A stretch of DNA of 64,000 bases from Cognatishimia activa (GTDB lineage: Bacteria > Pseudomonadota > Alphaproteobacteria > Rhodobacterales > Rhodobacteraceae): contig NZ_CYTO01000020.1 of the NCBI RefSeq assembly GCF_001458335.1, positions 186,001-250,000 of the forward strand, read 5' to 3'. Positions within the stretch are counted from its first letter, which is position 1; each line of letters opens with the position of its first letter. Made by a program: the position numbers and the translations under genes. Below, piece by piece: positions 25,895 through 35,482 of this stretch. The notes under the pieces were generated by a model. That model had not been told where the DNA came from, did not search any database, and saw only the letters and a program-made list of their open reading frames with translations.

Positions 25895-26734
25895 ATGACT
25901 TATAAATCCATCTTAACGGTGCTTTCAGATATCGAATTCGCGCAAACGCCCTTGGAACAGGCAAGCCATTTCGCGCGAAATCAACACGCGCATCTTGATG
26001 TCCTCTGCCTCGGTGTCGACCGAACGCAGATGGGACACTACTTTTCTGGTGCCAGCGCCGTGGTCGTCGAGACCACGTTGAATGACGCGCGCGCCGAGGC
26101 GCTAGACATAGAGCGCATGGCGACAACATTTCTTAAAAATACCGATGGTCGTTGGGGAACCGAAGCTGGTGTTTGCATGACGACCGATGTGGCGCGCCAC
26201 GTTGCTGCCCGCGCTCGGTTTTCGGACCTGACAATTCTACCAAAGCCATACGGTGACAAACACGGTGTCGAGATGGAGACCATTGTTGAGGCCGCGCTTT
26301 TTGATGGGGCCGCGCCAGTTCTTGTGGTGCCCAATGGAATGAAGCCGCTCTCTGAACCCAAAGTGGTCACTCTTGCTTGGAACGAAAGCCAAGAATCTCT
26401 CAATGCAGCAAAGGCCGCGCTACCGCTTTTGAAATCCGCGAATATCGTTCGCGTTCTGGTGATCGACCCCGCGAAACACGGAGCCAATCGTTCTGATCCG
26501 GGGGGATTGCTGTCTACCTTCTTGGCTCGCCATGGTGTGCACGTGGAAATCGACGTCTTATCCAAATCGCTTCCACGGGTATCTGATGTCATATTGCGAC
26601 ACGCTAAGGACAAAAGATCTGACCTCATTGTGATGGGCGCTTATGGCCACTCGCGGCTCAGGGAATCTATCTTAGGCGGTGCAACACGCCATATGCTCGA
26701 ACAAGCGGACGTACCGGTGTTCATGGCGCATTAA
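25895..26734 (+). CDS. Universal stress protein (tandem UspA domains)
   Basis: 279 residues from ATG at 25895 (MTYKSILTVLSD), with GAGAGG 4 nt upstream; a GTG four codons earlier is rejected. It has two UspA-type halves of about 140 residues. The C-terminal half ends with the nucleotide-binding pattern DLIVMGAYGHSRLRESILGGATRHML (G-x2-G-x9-G-S/T type), while the N-terminal half lacks it. Cytosolic, probably ATP-binding, and linked to low-oxygen survival in related bacteria. It is placed between cbb3 genes and fnrL with its own FNR box, and converges with fnrL (overlapping stops). Confidence 0.92.
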   Translation: MTYKSILTVLSDIEFAQTPLEQASHFARNQHAHLDVLCLGVDRTQMGHYFSGASAVVVETTLNDARAEALDIERMATTFLKNTDGRWGTEAGVCMTTDVARHVAARARFSDLTILPKPYGDKHGVEMETIVEAALFDGAAPVLVVPNGMKPLSEPKVVTLAWNESQESLNAAKAALPLLKSANIVRVLVIDPAKHGANRSDPGGLLSTFLARHGVHVEIDVLSKSLPRVSDVILRHAKDKRSDLIVMGAYGHSRLRESILGGATRHMLEQADVPVFMAH

Positions 26735-27477
26735 GAGAGGATGCCTCCATCGGTATCGTCACCTGCTTCCTGCAACAAGGTGTCCATGTCATGCACAGTA
26801 ACGTGGCGATTGCCTTCGACCGAAATGACCCCGTCTTTCTTAAGCGCGGAGATTTGGCGGCTTACTGTTTCTAGAGTAAGGCCCAAATAGTCAGCCATTG
26901 CTTCACGGGTCAGGGGCAAATCAAATTCGATCTTGCCCTGCAGCGAGGCCAGTTTCAGGGTCGCATCGCGCCGCGCAATGATCGCCAGCAGCGACGCGAT
27001 CCGTTCCCGTGCCTTTTTGCGACCAAGCACCAACATCCATTCACGAGCAGCATCCAACTCATCAAGAGTCATCTGCAACAAGCGCTGCGCGATATGAGGT
27101 GTGCTTTCCATCATCTCTTCAAACGGCTTACGGCGGAAACAACACATAACGATATCAGAGGTCGCAACCACGTCATAAGGCGCGATCTCGCGGCCAGGAC
27201 GCCCAACGAAATCAGATGGCAGCAAAAGACCCACCATTTGGGTTCGCCCGTCCTCCATTGTCTGGGTCAACGTCGCGATGCCAGTGACAATAGAGCCAAC
27301 AAACCCCATGTGATCGCCGGACCAAATCACAGTCTGCCCCGCTTCAAAGCTGCGATAGTATTTGATCTCTTCAAGGCGCTGCAATTCGTCCGTGTCGCAC
27401 TTCGCACATACGGCGCGGTGCCGGATTTGGCAGTCTCCACAATGGCTGGGCGCTTGGCCCGGCATATCCAATAGCAT
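26731..27477 (-). CDS. fnrL: Oxygen-responsive Crp/Fnr-family regulator FnrL
   Basis: 248 residues from ATG at 27477 (MLLDMPGQ), the known length of Rhodobacter FnrL; an upstream in-frame extension crosses the FNR box and is rejected. N-terminal cysteines at 13, 16, 24 and 27, plus C112/C113, can ligate an oxygen-labile Fe-S cluster. A cyclic-nucleotide-fold domain is followed by a helix-turn-helix (LTREAMADYLGLTLETVSRQIS) with the E-x2-S-R recognition pattern of FNR. It should bind TTGAT-N4-ATCAA sites; four lie in this window, one right at its own promoter, suggesting autoregulation. Confidence 0.96.
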   Translation of the reverse strand: MLLDMPGQAPSHCGDCQIRHRAVCAKCDTDELQRLEEIKYYRSFEAGQTVIWSGDHMGFVGSIVTGIATLTQTMEDGRTQMVGLLLPSDFVGRPGREIAPYDVVATSDIVMCCFRRKPFEEMMESTPHIAQRLLQMTLDELDAAREWMLVLGRKKARERIASLLAIIARRDATLKLASLQGKIEFDLPLTREAMADYLGLTLETVSRQISALKKDGVISVEGNRHVTVHDMDTLLQEAGDDTDGGILS

Positions 27478-27487
27478 CGTTAAACCT

Positions 27488-27501
27488 TTGATCTGCGTCA
27501 A
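27488..27501. promoter_or_regulatory. FNR box between fnrL and hemN
   Basis: TTGAT-CTGC-GTCAA matches 9 of 10 consensus bases. It lies 11 bp before the fnrL ATG, a position fitting repression, and its centre is 42 bp before the hemN ATG, an activating position if hemN transcription begins at or next to its start codon. Confidence 0.8.
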
Positions 27502-27536
27502 AGAAGACTCACGTCTCACCCCCTAATGCTATCGAC

Positions 27537-28892
27537 ATGAGACAAAAACAGCAATTCGCAAAACTGGGACTGTTTGACGCTAAGGTACCGCGCTACACCA
27601 GTTATCCAACAGCACCGCATTTCAACACAGGGATCGGCGCGCCGTTTTTTGAGGACTGCTTAAGCAAAATTCCAGAGGGCGCGGAGATTTCTCTATACGT
27701 CCACGTGCCGTTTTGCCGGCGTCTCTGCTGGTTCTGCGCTTGTCGTACTCAGGGCACCCAATCCGCATCACCGGTCGCTGCTTATGTCGATGTTTTGCGA
27801 ACAGAACTCAGAATGTTAACTGACCGGTTGCCAGAAGGCGTGACGCTTTCTCGTCTGCATTGGGGCGGAGGAACACCCACCCTTTTGACGCCAGAGATGA
27901 TAGACCAAATAACGGACGCCATCTTTGAAACTGCGCCCATGGCCGCGGGCGGTGAATTCTCGGTAGAGATCGACCCAAACGAGCTTGATGAAGCGCGTTT
28001 GGATGCTCTCGCACGCGCGGGCATGACACGCGCTTCAATTGGCGTGCAGGATTTTGATCCAGACATTCAGGATATCATTGGACGGCAACAAAGCTATGCC
28101 CTGACCAAGGACGTCTCCGAGATGATCCGGGCGCGCGGGATCGACAGTCTAAACGCAGACATTCTCTTTGGACTGCCGGACCAAAATTTGGAAAAGATCA
28201 CGGAAAGTGTCCAAAAGCTCCTGTCGCTCTCCCCAGACCGAGTCGCGCTTTATGGCTATGCCCACGTGCCTTGGATGGCAAAACGCCAGCAGCTCATCCC
28301 ATCAGACAAACTTCCAACACCAGAAGAACGCCTTGCGTTGTTTGAAGCTGCATCAAAGCTGTTTGAGTGGGATGGTTACGACGCAATTGGCATTGACCAC
28401 TTCGCGTTGCCCAGCGATGGGCTGGCAAAGGCTGCGAAGGCGGGGACACTACGAAGGAATTTTCAAGGATACACCGACGATCAGGCAGATGTTTTGATTG
28501 GCATCGGCGCGTCCTCCATCTCTCGGTTCCCACAAGGTTTCGCGCAAAATGCTCCCGCAACGGCCGCCTATATAAAAGCGATTGAGTCAGGGAGATTTTC
28601 AGTCTCCCGCGGGCATCGCTTTTCCGGGGAAGACACACTAAATTCCCGACTGATCGAAGCGGTGATGTGTGATTTTGCGGTTGATACAGCGGAGATCGTA
28701 GACCTCTTTGACATCACGCCTACGCAGCTGCGGCAGCGGTTTGAGGCTGTGAACACTGAATTCGATGGTTTGCTAAGCGTAACTCATGACGGCTTGTATA
28801 TCCCGCCGGAGGTACGCCCGTTAACGCGTCTTATCGCACGCAGTTTTGACGCCTATGACCAAACCAAAGCACGCCACAGCGCAGCGATTTGA
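27537..28892 (+). CDS. hemN: Oxygen-independent coproporphyrinogen III dehydrogenase (radical SAM)
   Basis: 451 residues. The radical SAM cluster motif C-x3-C-x2-C reads HVPFCRRLCWFCACRT, followed by HWGGGTPTLL, and the N-terminal YTSYPTAPHF that is specific to HemN over HemW. It makes protoporphyrinogen IX without O2, replacing HemF under micro-oxic conditions. No Shine-Dalgarno precedes the ATG, and the FNR box is centred 42 bp upstream, so the mRNA may be leaderless. Its TGA abuts the yejF stop head-on (TGATCA). Confidence 0.97.
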   Translation: MRQKQQFAKLGLFDAKVPRYTSYPTAPHFNTGIGAPFFEDCLSKIPEGAEISLYVHVPFCRRLCWFCACRTQGTQSASPVAAYVDVLRTELRMLTDRLPEGVTLSRLHWGGGTPTLLTPEMIDQITDAIFETAPMAAGGEFSVEIDPNELDEARLDALARAGMTRASIGVQDFDPDIQDIIGRQQSYALTKDVSEMIRARGIDSLNADILFGLPDQNLEKITESVQKLLSLSPDRVALYGYAHVPWMAKRQQLIPSDKLPTPEERLALFEAASKLFEWDGYDAIGIDHFALPSDGLAKAAKAGTLRRNFQGYTDDQADVLIGIGASSISRFPQGFAQNAPATAAYIKAIESGRFSVSRGHRFSGEDTLNSRLIEAVMCDFAVDTAEIVDLFDITPTQLRQRFEAVNTEFDGLLSVTHDGLYIPPEVRPLTRLIARSFDAYDQTKARHSAAI

Positions 28893-30470
28893 TCAATCAG
28901 CGGCCGCCATCAATTCGCGTGTGTAATCCGTCGAAGGTTGCATAAAGACTTGGCTTGCATCGCCAGCCTCAACCACATCCCCTTGCTTCATCACCATGAT
29001 CTTATGGCTCATGGCACGCACGACGTGCAGGTCATGGCTGATGAAGAGATAGGCCAAGCCGTACTTCTTCTGCAGGTTCCGCAGCAAGTCCACGATCTGA
29101 ACCTGCACCGTCATGTCCAATGCTGATGTTGGTTCATCCAAGACGACCAGTTTGGGGCGCAGGATCATGGCCCGCGCAATTGCGATCCTTTGGCGTTGAC
29201 CGCCAGAGAACTCATGTGGGTAGCGATCCATTGTCGCTGGGTCCAGCCCCACTTCATCCATAACTTCCGCTACCAAATCCCGCGGATCGCGCCCATCGGG
29301 ATTACCATGTACGCCAAGACCTTCCGCAATAATTTGCTCGCAGCTCATACGCGGGGACAGGCTTCCAAACGGATCCTGAAACACGATTTGCATATCCTTG
29401 CGCAGGGCGCGCAAGGACTTGGTGTTTCGCTGCCGGATGTCCTCACCCATAAAGTGGATGCCGCCCTCGGAGGAAATCAAACGCATAAGGGCAAGGGCAA
29501 GCGTAGTCTTCCCAGAACCACTCTCGCCGACGATACCCAACGTCTCCCCTGCTCTTACAGTGAGCGTCGCATCGTTCACAGCTTTCACATGGCCCACGGT
29601 TCGCCGCAGTAAACCGCGTTGGATTGGGAACCAGATGCGCAGACCGTCTGTTTCAGCCACAACTGGGGCGTCCTCAGACACAGGCTCGGGCACACCCGCA
29701 GCACGGGCATTCAGCAAAGTTTTGGTGTATTCGTGTTGTGGATTTTCGAAGATTTCGGCTACCGGGCCAGCCTCGACAATCTCGCCGTCTTTCATGACGC
29801 AAACCTTGTCGGCGATTTTACGAACGATCCCCAGATCATGGGTGATGAACAACAGCCCCATGCCTTCGGATTTCTTCAACTCCGCCAGCAACTCAAGGAT
29901 CTGCGCTTGAATGGTCACGTCCAGTGCCGTTGTCGGCTCGTCCGCCACCAAAATGTCCGGCTTATTGGCCAAAGCCATTGCGATCATCACGCGCTGTCGC
30001 TGGCCACCACTAAGTTGGTGAGGATAAGACGTCAGTCGGCTTTCAGCATCTCGGATGCCGACTTTCTCAAGCAGATCAAGAATCCGCCCGCGCGCCTCAT
30101 CGCCAACAATCCCTTGGTGCAGAGCAAGCGACTCTCCCAGCTGCTTTTCCAGCGTATGGAGAGGATTAAGCGAGGTCATCGGCTCTTGGAAAATAAAGCT
30201 GATGTCATTGCCGCGCACTTTGCGCAGCAGCTTCTCATCCGCATTGACCATCTCTTGACCGTCATATTGTACAGAACCTTCGACGGCGGCGCTCGCACCC
30301 AGCAAAGAAACGGTAGACAGCGCAGTCACCGACTTGCCGGAACCGGACTCGCCCACCAAAGCAACGGTCTCTCCCCGATCGACTGAGAAAGACACGCCTT
30401 TGACGGCCTGGAAGTCTCGGCCTTCGACCCGGAAAGACACACGCAGGTTCCGAACCTTGAGAATGCTCAT
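28893..30470 (-). CDS. yejF: Peptide ABC transporter, fused dual ATPase YejF
   Basis: 525 residues with two complete ABC domains in one chain. The first has Walker [10 protein letters not shown], signature LSGGQRQR and [11 protein letters not shown]; the second has Walker [10 protein letters not shown], signature FSGGQRQR and [12 protein letters not shown] short linker (about 255-285) ends the first domain with the oligopeptide-type tail. It powers import of di/oligopeptides through YejBE; in enterobacteria the system also takes up microcin C. It overlaps the yejE stop by 4 bp. Confidence 0.95.
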   Translation of the reverse strand: MSILKVRNLRVSFRVEGRDFQAVKGVSFSVDRGETVALVGESGSGKSVTALSTVSLLGASAAVEGSVQYDGQEMVNADEKLLRKVRGNDISFIFQEPMTSLNPLHTLEKQLGESLALHQGIVGDEARGRILDLLEKVGIRDAESRLTSYPHQLSGGQRQRVMIAMALANKPDILVADEPTTALDVTIQAQILELLAELKKSEGMGLLFITHDLGIVRKIADKVCVMKDGEIVEAGPVAEIFENPQHEYTKTLLNARAAGVPEPVSEDAPVVAETDGLRIWFPIQRGLLRRTVGHVKAVNDATLTVRAGETLGIVGESGSGKTTLALALMRLISSEGGIHFMGEDIRQRNTKSLRALRKDMQIVFQDPFGSLSPRMSCEQIIAEGLGVHGNPDGRDPRDLVAEVMDEVGLDPATMDRYPHEFSGGQRQRIAIARAMILRPKLVVLDEPTSALDMTVQVQIVDLLRNLQKKYGLAYLFISHDLHVVRAMSHKIMVMKQGDVVEAGDASQVFMQPSTDYTRELMAAAD

Positions 30471-31582
30471 GAAAAGGTCTTTCTAGGGTCAAACGCGTCA
30501 CGCACGCCTTCGAAGATGAAGACAAGAAGCGACAGCATAATGGCGAAGGTAAAGAAGGCGGTGAAGCCAAGCCATGGCGCTTGCAGGTTCTGCTTGGCTT
30601 GCAATGTCAGCTCGCCCAGAGACGGTGCGGAAGACGGCAAGCCAAAGCCCAGAAAATCGAGCCCAGCCAGTGTAGAGATGGTACCTGTTACGATGAACGG
30701 CAGCATGGTCACCGTGGCAACCATCGCGTTTGGCAACATGTGGCGGAACATGATCACCCGGTTTGAGACGCCCAGCGCTTTGGCAGCGCGCACATATTCA
30801 AGGTTGCGCGCCCTTAGGAATTCAGCCCGGACAACGCCCACAAGGGCCGTCCAGCCAAAGAGCACTGTTAGGAACACCAATAGCCAGAAACTTCGCCCCA
30901 ATATCGCGAAGAGAATAATGATGATGTAGAGGCTTGGGGTCGCCCCCCAAATCTCGATCACCCGCTGAAAAATGAGATCTACCCAACCACCGAAGTAACC
31001 TTGAATAGCACCTGCGAGAATCCCCACAATGCTTGCAAATGTGGTCACGATCAGAGTGAAGAAGATCGAAAGGCGGAAACCGTAAATCACCCGTGCGACC
31101 ACGTCTCGCTTGGTGTCATCGGTGCCAAGCCAGTTCTGCTCATTCGGAGCCAATGGCGCAGCCCCTGCACGATCCACGGGTGTATCAAAGGAATAAGGGA
31201 TCAATGGCCAAAGGGACCAACCTTGTTGGATGGTCTCGCCCTCGATCACGCCATCTTGGGCATCCTCAATATAGCCTTCCGGGTCATCAAAACAGAGGTC
31301 CATCCCGCCGGTCACGATCAGACACTCGACCTCTGGATCTCGGTAAGCCGCTTCGGTTCTGAAATCCCCGCCAAAAGCCGTTTCCGGATAGAATTTGAAA
31401 ACCGGCGTATAGTACTCGCCTTGGTATTTGACCAAGATGGGTTTGTCGTTGGCAATAAGCTCAGCAAACAGGCTGAGGCCGAAAACCACACTGAAAATGA
31501 TCAATGACCAGTACGCGCGACGGTTGCGGCAAAAATTGCGCCAGCGGCGCTGGTTGATCGGGGAAAGCGAGATCATACCCAT
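30467..31582 (-). CDS. yejE: Peptide ABC transporter permease YejE
   Basis: 371 residues. One N-terminal helix (RAYWSLIIFSVVFGLSLFAELI) is followed by a long periplasmic segment (about 40-160) containing the YejE-typical PETAFGGDFRTEAAYRDPEV. Then come five helices with the permease EAA-type loop (RAAKALGVSNRVIMFRHMLPNA). It forms the inner-membrane channel with YejB. It overlaps yejB by one base and yejF by 4 bp. Confidence 0.95.
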   Translation of the reverse strand: MGMISLSPINQRRWRNFCRNRRAYWSLIIFSVVFGLSLFAELIANDKPILVKYQGEYYTPVFKFYPETAFGGDFRTEAAYRDPEVECLIVTGGMDLCFDDPEGYIEDAQDGVIEGETIQQGWSLWPLIPYSFDTPVDRAGAAPLAPNEQNWLGTDDTKRDVVARVIYGFRLSIFFTLIVTTFASIVGILAGAIQGYFGGWVDLIFQRVIEIWGATPSLYIIIILFAILGRSFWLLVFLTVLFGWTALVGVVRAEFLRARNLEYVRAAKALGVSNRVIMFRHMLPNAMVATVTMLPFIVTGTISTLAGLDFLGFGLPSSAPSLGELTLQAKQNLQAPWLGFTAFFTFAIMLSLLVFIFEGVRDAFDPRKTFS

Positions 31583-32673
31583 CAGCCTTCCCTCCGCTCA
31601 AAGTCGATGCGTGGATCAACAAACACATACATCAAGTCGCTCAAAATCCCGACCACAAGGCCAATAAGGCCGAACACAAAGAGGGTACCGAAGATCACCG
31701 GGTAATCGCGCGCCACCGCTGCTTCGAAACCCAGGCGCCCAAGGCCATCAAGCGAGAAGATCGTTTCGATAATCAGCGAACCGCCAAAGAAAACACCAAT
31801 GAACACCGCTGGGAATCCCGCGATGACAATCAGCATCGCGTTGCGGAAAACATGCCCATACAGAACCCGATTTTCGCTCAGGCCCTTCGCCCGCGCGGTC
31901 ATAACATAGTGTTTCTTGATCTCATCCAAGAACGAGTTCTTGGTGAGCAATGTGAGTGTTGCAAAGGCAGAAATCGTGCTGGCAAGCACTGGCAAAGTGA
32001 TGTGCCAGAAGTAATCAAGGATTTGGCCAATGAGGGTCATGTCTTCCCAACCATCGCTTGTCAGTCCGCGAAGTGGGAAGATACGCCAGTAAGAGCCCCC
32101 AGCGAAGAGAACAACGAGAAGGATCGCAAAGAGGAAGCCCGGGATTGCATAAGCCACAATGATCGCGCCGCTTGTCCAGGTGTCAAAGGCCGTTCCGTCC
32201 TTCACAGCTTTGCGAATGCCAAGCGGGATTGAGACGATATAAGCGATTAGCGTGGACCAAAGGCCGAGTGTAATAGACACCGGCAGCTTCTCTAATACCA
32301 AGTCGATGACGCCGATTTTTCGGAAATAGCTCTCGCCAAAGTCTAGCTGGATATAGTTCCACATCATGTCGAGAAAACGCTGGACGGGCGGCTTATCGAA
32401 GCCAAATTCCTTTTCGAGTTCTTCGATGAAGTCTTTGGGCAAGCCTCGAGCGCCGATATATTCGCTGTCAGAACCCAATGCTTCGCTGTTTAAGTCAACA
32501 TCATTGGACCCACCCGCAAATCCGCCAAACACGTCGCCCTCGCCACGCATTTCCGCAATGATTTGTTCGATTGGTCCACCCGGTACAAATTGCACCAAGC
32601 TAAAGTTAATGATCATGATCCCAATAAGCGTCGGGATAACCAGCAATAGCCGTCTTAGAATATAGGCGCCCAC
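31582..32673 (-). CDS. yejB: Peptide ABC transporter permease YejB
   Basis: 363 residues. The first helix is typical of DppB-type permeases ([21 protein letters not shown]). A periplasmic loop (about 35-130) with [10 protein letters not shown] follows, then five helices and the EAA loop ([21 protein letters not shown]). It pairs with YejE. It begins 7 bp after yejA. Confidence 0.95.
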   Translation of the reverse strand: MGAYILRRLLLVIPTLIGIMIINFSLVQFVPGGPIEQIIAEMRGEGDVFGGFAGGSNDVDLNSEALGSDSEYIGARGLPKDFIEELEKEFGFDKPPVQRFLDMMWNYIQLDFGESYFRKIGVIDLVLEKLPVSITLGLWSTLIAYIVSIPLGIRKAVKDGTAFDTWTSGAIIVAYAIPGFLFAILLVVLFAGGSYWRIFPLRGLTSDGWEDMTLIGQILDYFWHITLPVLASTISAFATLTLLTKNSFLDEIKKHYVMTARAKGLSENRVLYGHVFRNAMLIVIAGFPAVFIGVFFGGSLIIETIFSLDGLGRLGFEAAVARDYPVIFGTLFVFGLIGLVVGILSDLMYVFVDPRIDFERREG

Positions 32674-32680
32674 GGTTCAG

Positions 32681-34615
32681 TTACCCAAACGCACCAGCGG
32701 CTTTAAGAGCTTCATATTTCTCTTCGTTCTGCCACCAGAAATCGAGATAGCCAACGGCCAAGGGCGGCAACTCTTCTGGATGTTCATACATGTCATAAGA
32801 CGCAATCCAATTGTCCGCCACATATCCCACAGGCACTTGAATGCGCAGGTAACGCAATGCGCGATCCAGTGCCACCAAGGAAGCAACTTCTTCCTCACGA
32901 GATTTCGTCTCGAGAGACGCTTCGATAATTGCGTCCACCAATGGGCTTTGCAGAGATTGAGGGTTCCAAGACGAAACGATCGCTTGCTCGGAACCATAGG
33001 TCTGCATCAAGCCCGTTCCCGATGTCTGGAAAGACTGGTTCCGCGTGAAGAGCATATCGAAGTCTTTGTCCAAGAACCGCTGCTGCATTTGCGCGGTGTC
33101 TACCTTCTCCATTTCAGCATCAAAGCCGAAGGATTGAAGGTTAGAAACATAGGTTGTGATGATTGCTTCAGCCGTGTCAGATGTCGCAGAAGACAGCATA
33201 AACTGCACCTGGAATGGCTCGCCCGCGTCGTTTCTGAGCTTGCCATCATCACCCACGATCCAACCGACATCCTGAAGAAGCTTCAACGCTTTGCGCTTGT
33301 TGCGGCGATCAACGGTGGTGTTCGGGTTTGATGTGTGCGCCAGCACCGCTTCTTCGGTCATCATTTCAGCTGGCACGACATCGCCAAGGCTTTCGAGGAA
33401 CGCTTTTTCCAAACCTTCTGGTACGCCTTTCGCTTCAATCTCTGTGTTCTGAACGAACGAATGACGCTGTTCCGTCAGGTCATATTGCAGTGAGGCACTG
33501 GTCCACTGGAAGTTAAACGCAAGCGCCATGGCTTCGCGTACACGTTTGTCCTGAAACTTTTCGCGTTGGAAGTTGAAGATAAAGCCGGTCGGAGATGGAG
33601 GTGTTCCACTCTTTAGAGTTTGGCGTTTTACAAAGCCCTTGTCGATCGCCGGGAAGTCGTAGCCGGTCGCCCAGCGTTTTGTACTGCCTTCCGCGCGGAA
33701 TGTGTAAACGCCAGATTTGAACGCCTCAAATTCTGCGGCGTCATCCGCAAAATATTCGACACGCACGCGATCATAGTTGTGGCGGCCTTTGTTCACATTC
33801 ACATGCCAGCCCCAGTAATCCGGATTGCGTTTGTAAACGATGTAACGATTCACCTCGAAATCATCGACCACGTATGGACCACTCCCCATAGGGGTATTGA
33901 GGCTCGGTTCATCCAACCGTTCGCCGGTACGCTCATACCAGTCTTTGGAAAACACCGGCGTGCCACCGACTTGAGACACAAGAGAGCGCCGTGAAATGCC
34001 ATCTACAAACTCATATCGCAGGGTGTGATCATCAATGACCTCAACACCTTTGATACGCTGCTTCACCGCACGCGCATAACTGCGAATGCCTTGTTCCAAG
34101 AAGAGGTTATGTGTGAAGGCGGCATCATGGGCCGTAAGCGGGGATCCGTCGGCGAACCGCGCTTCAGGGCGCATGTGGAAGACACACCAACGTTTGCTCT
34201 TCGGGTATTCAACGGTGTGTGCGAGCAGGCAATAGGACTCCGTCAAGCGGTCAGCCGGAGTGGCGGTCCCAAATGGCCCATCTGCGAACATAGATTCGGC
34301 AATGAGGCCAGAATACAGGCCAGACCGCCCCTTGCTTGCAAAGCGGTTCATACCGTCAAATGAGCCCCGCGTCGCGACGGCAATCTCACCCCCAACTGGC
34401 GCGTTAGGATTTACATAGTCAAAGTGAGGAAAGTCTTTGGGATATTTCAACTCGCCAAAGAAAGAGTAACCATGGGCGACAACCATCTCATCGTCATCGG
34501 CGTAAACACGCCCCGGCAGGCCGAACCCAATTGCTGCAGCGCTGCTCCCCATGAGCCCAAGCACATGTCGCCGTGAAAATTCTAGGAACTTCTTTTCTTC
34601 GGCATGCTTAATCAT
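32681..34615 (-). CDS. yejA: Peptide ABC transporter substrate-binding protein YejA
   Basis: 644 residues from ATG at 34615 (MIKHAEEKK), with AAAGGG upstream; a longer in-frame extension to 34711 has no signal and is rejected. A Tat-type export signal is clear: SRRHVLGLMGSSAAAIGFGL, ending at VYA. The mature part is a family-5 extracellular solute-binding protein, larger than DppA, as usual for YejA. It captures peptides in the periplasm for YejBEF. First gene of yejABEF. Confidence 0.95.
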   Translation of the reverse strand: MIKHAEEKKFLEFSRRHVLGLMGSSAAAIGFGLPGRVYADDDEMVVAHGYSFFGELKYPKDFPHFDYVNPNAPVGGEIAVATRGSFDGMNRFASKGRSGLYSGLIAESMFADGPFGTATPADRLTESYCLLAHTVEYPKSKRWCVFHMRPEARFADGSPLTAHDAAFTHNLFLEQGIRSYARAVKQRIKGVEVIDDHTLRYEFVDGISRRSLVSQVGGTPVFSKDWYERTGERLDEPSLNTPMGSGPYVVDDFEVNRYIVYKRNPDYWGWHVNVNKGRHNYDRVRVEYFADDAAEFEAFKSGVYTFRAEGSTKRWATGYDFPAIDKGFVKRQTLKSGTPPSPTGFIFNFQREKFQDKRVREAMALAFNFQWTSASLQYDLTEQRHSFVQNTEIEAKGVPEGLEKAFLESLGDVVPAEMMTEEAVLAHTSNPNTTVDRRNKRKALKLLQDVGWIVGDDGKLRNDAGEPFQVQFMLSSATSDTAEAIITTYVSNLQSFGFDAEMEKVDTAQMQQRFLDKDFDMLFTRNQSFQTSGTGLMQTYGSEQAIVSSWNPQSLQSPLVDAIIEASLETKSREEEVASLVALDRALRYLRIQVPVGYVADNWIASYDMYEHPEELPPLAVGYLDFWWQNEEKYEALKAAGAFG

Positions 34616-34797
34616 AGGGTGCCCTTTCTGTTGAGACTGAACGCTTTGCGGTCCTTTGTTATAGACTATGACTTCGGCCTCACAGCATTCAAGGCAAGAA
34701 TGCATAAACAAGTGGTGATCGTTTCAAGGGCAGATTCGCACAGCCCCGTGAAAACTTGTTTCAGGAGCCGTTCGCAAATGACTTGTGCAAAAGAAAA

Positions 34798-34818
34798 GGC
34801 CGCTGCAACGCAACGGCC
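34798..34818 (-). terminator. Terminator after the cytochrome c gene
   Basis: GGCCG...CGGCC with an inner TGC-AAC-GCA gives a 9-position stem with one mismatch. On the minus strand it is followed by TTTTCTTTT, a good U-tract. It lies 28 bp after the cytochrome c stop. Confidence 0.85.
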
Positions 34819-34845
34819 CCATGAATTCTTTGTGATCCAATCAGA

Positions 34846-35367
34846 TCACTTGATCGTCGCAAGATACGCAATCAAATTCGCACGATCCGCTGGCTTCTTA
34901 AGACCACCGAAACCCATTTTGGTGCCGGGTGCGAATTTCTTGGGGCTTGCCAAGAAACCGTCCAAGTTTTCAGCTGACCATGTTTCAGCCACAGCAACCA
35001 TTGCGCCTGAATATGCAAATCCATCTTGTACGCCAACCGCACGGTCAACCACGTTAAACAGGTGTGGGCCGGTGCCATTCGCGCCATCTTCAAGCTTGTG
35101 GCACGCTTTACACTTGCCAAATACTTTTTCGCCTTTGCCTAGGTCCGCCGCTGCGAGCAATTCTTCAAGAGAAGGGCCTTCTTCAACAGCAGCGCCCGCG
35201 CTCGCTGTTTCTACCTCAATGGCATAGCCTTGTTTTGCCTCGCCACCATGTCCATGGCCACCGCCAGTGTGATAAAGTTCTTCGGCGGCCCATGCGCCCA
35301 GCAAAAAGACCAACAGTGATCCACAGAGTGCACCTGCGACTTTGGTCATTGTCATCGTGTCAAACAT
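34846..35367 (-). CDS. Membrane-anchored c-type cytochrome (CycM/c552-like)
   Basis: 173 residues. A single N-terminal membrane anchor (about residues 9-28, KVAGALCGSLLVFLLGAWAA) is followed by a His/Gly-rich and then an Ala/Glu-rich linker, and a class I cytochrome c domain with haem site CKACH and Met ligand in GTKMGFGG. Anchored cytochromes of this type carry electrons from the bc1 complex to terminal oxidases. The cbb3 oxidase encoded 11 kb away is a possible acceptor. Monocistronic and divergent from pheA. Confidence 0.93.
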   Translation of the reverse strand: MFDTMTMTKVAGALCGSLLVFLLGAWAAEELYHTGGGHGHGGEAKQGYAIEVETASAGAAVEEGPSLEELLAAADLGKGEKVFGKCKACHKLEDGANGTGPHLFNVVDRAVGVQDGFAYSGAMVAVAETWSAENLDGFLASPKKFAPGTKMGFGGLKKPADRANLIAYLATIK

Positions 35368-35482
35368 GCTACGTTTCCATTTCGTGGCGTTGATGGCGTA
35401 ACCTAAGCGCTTCCTTCCATTGAAAGCAAGGTGTAGATACCGCGACCAAACGCCCTGTTTTGGGAAAAATACGGATACGACG

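Noticed and set aside
34616-34711. Longer yejA with a 32-residue N-terminal extension
   Set aside because: It would place the Tat signal internally, while ATG 34615 has its own ribosome site.
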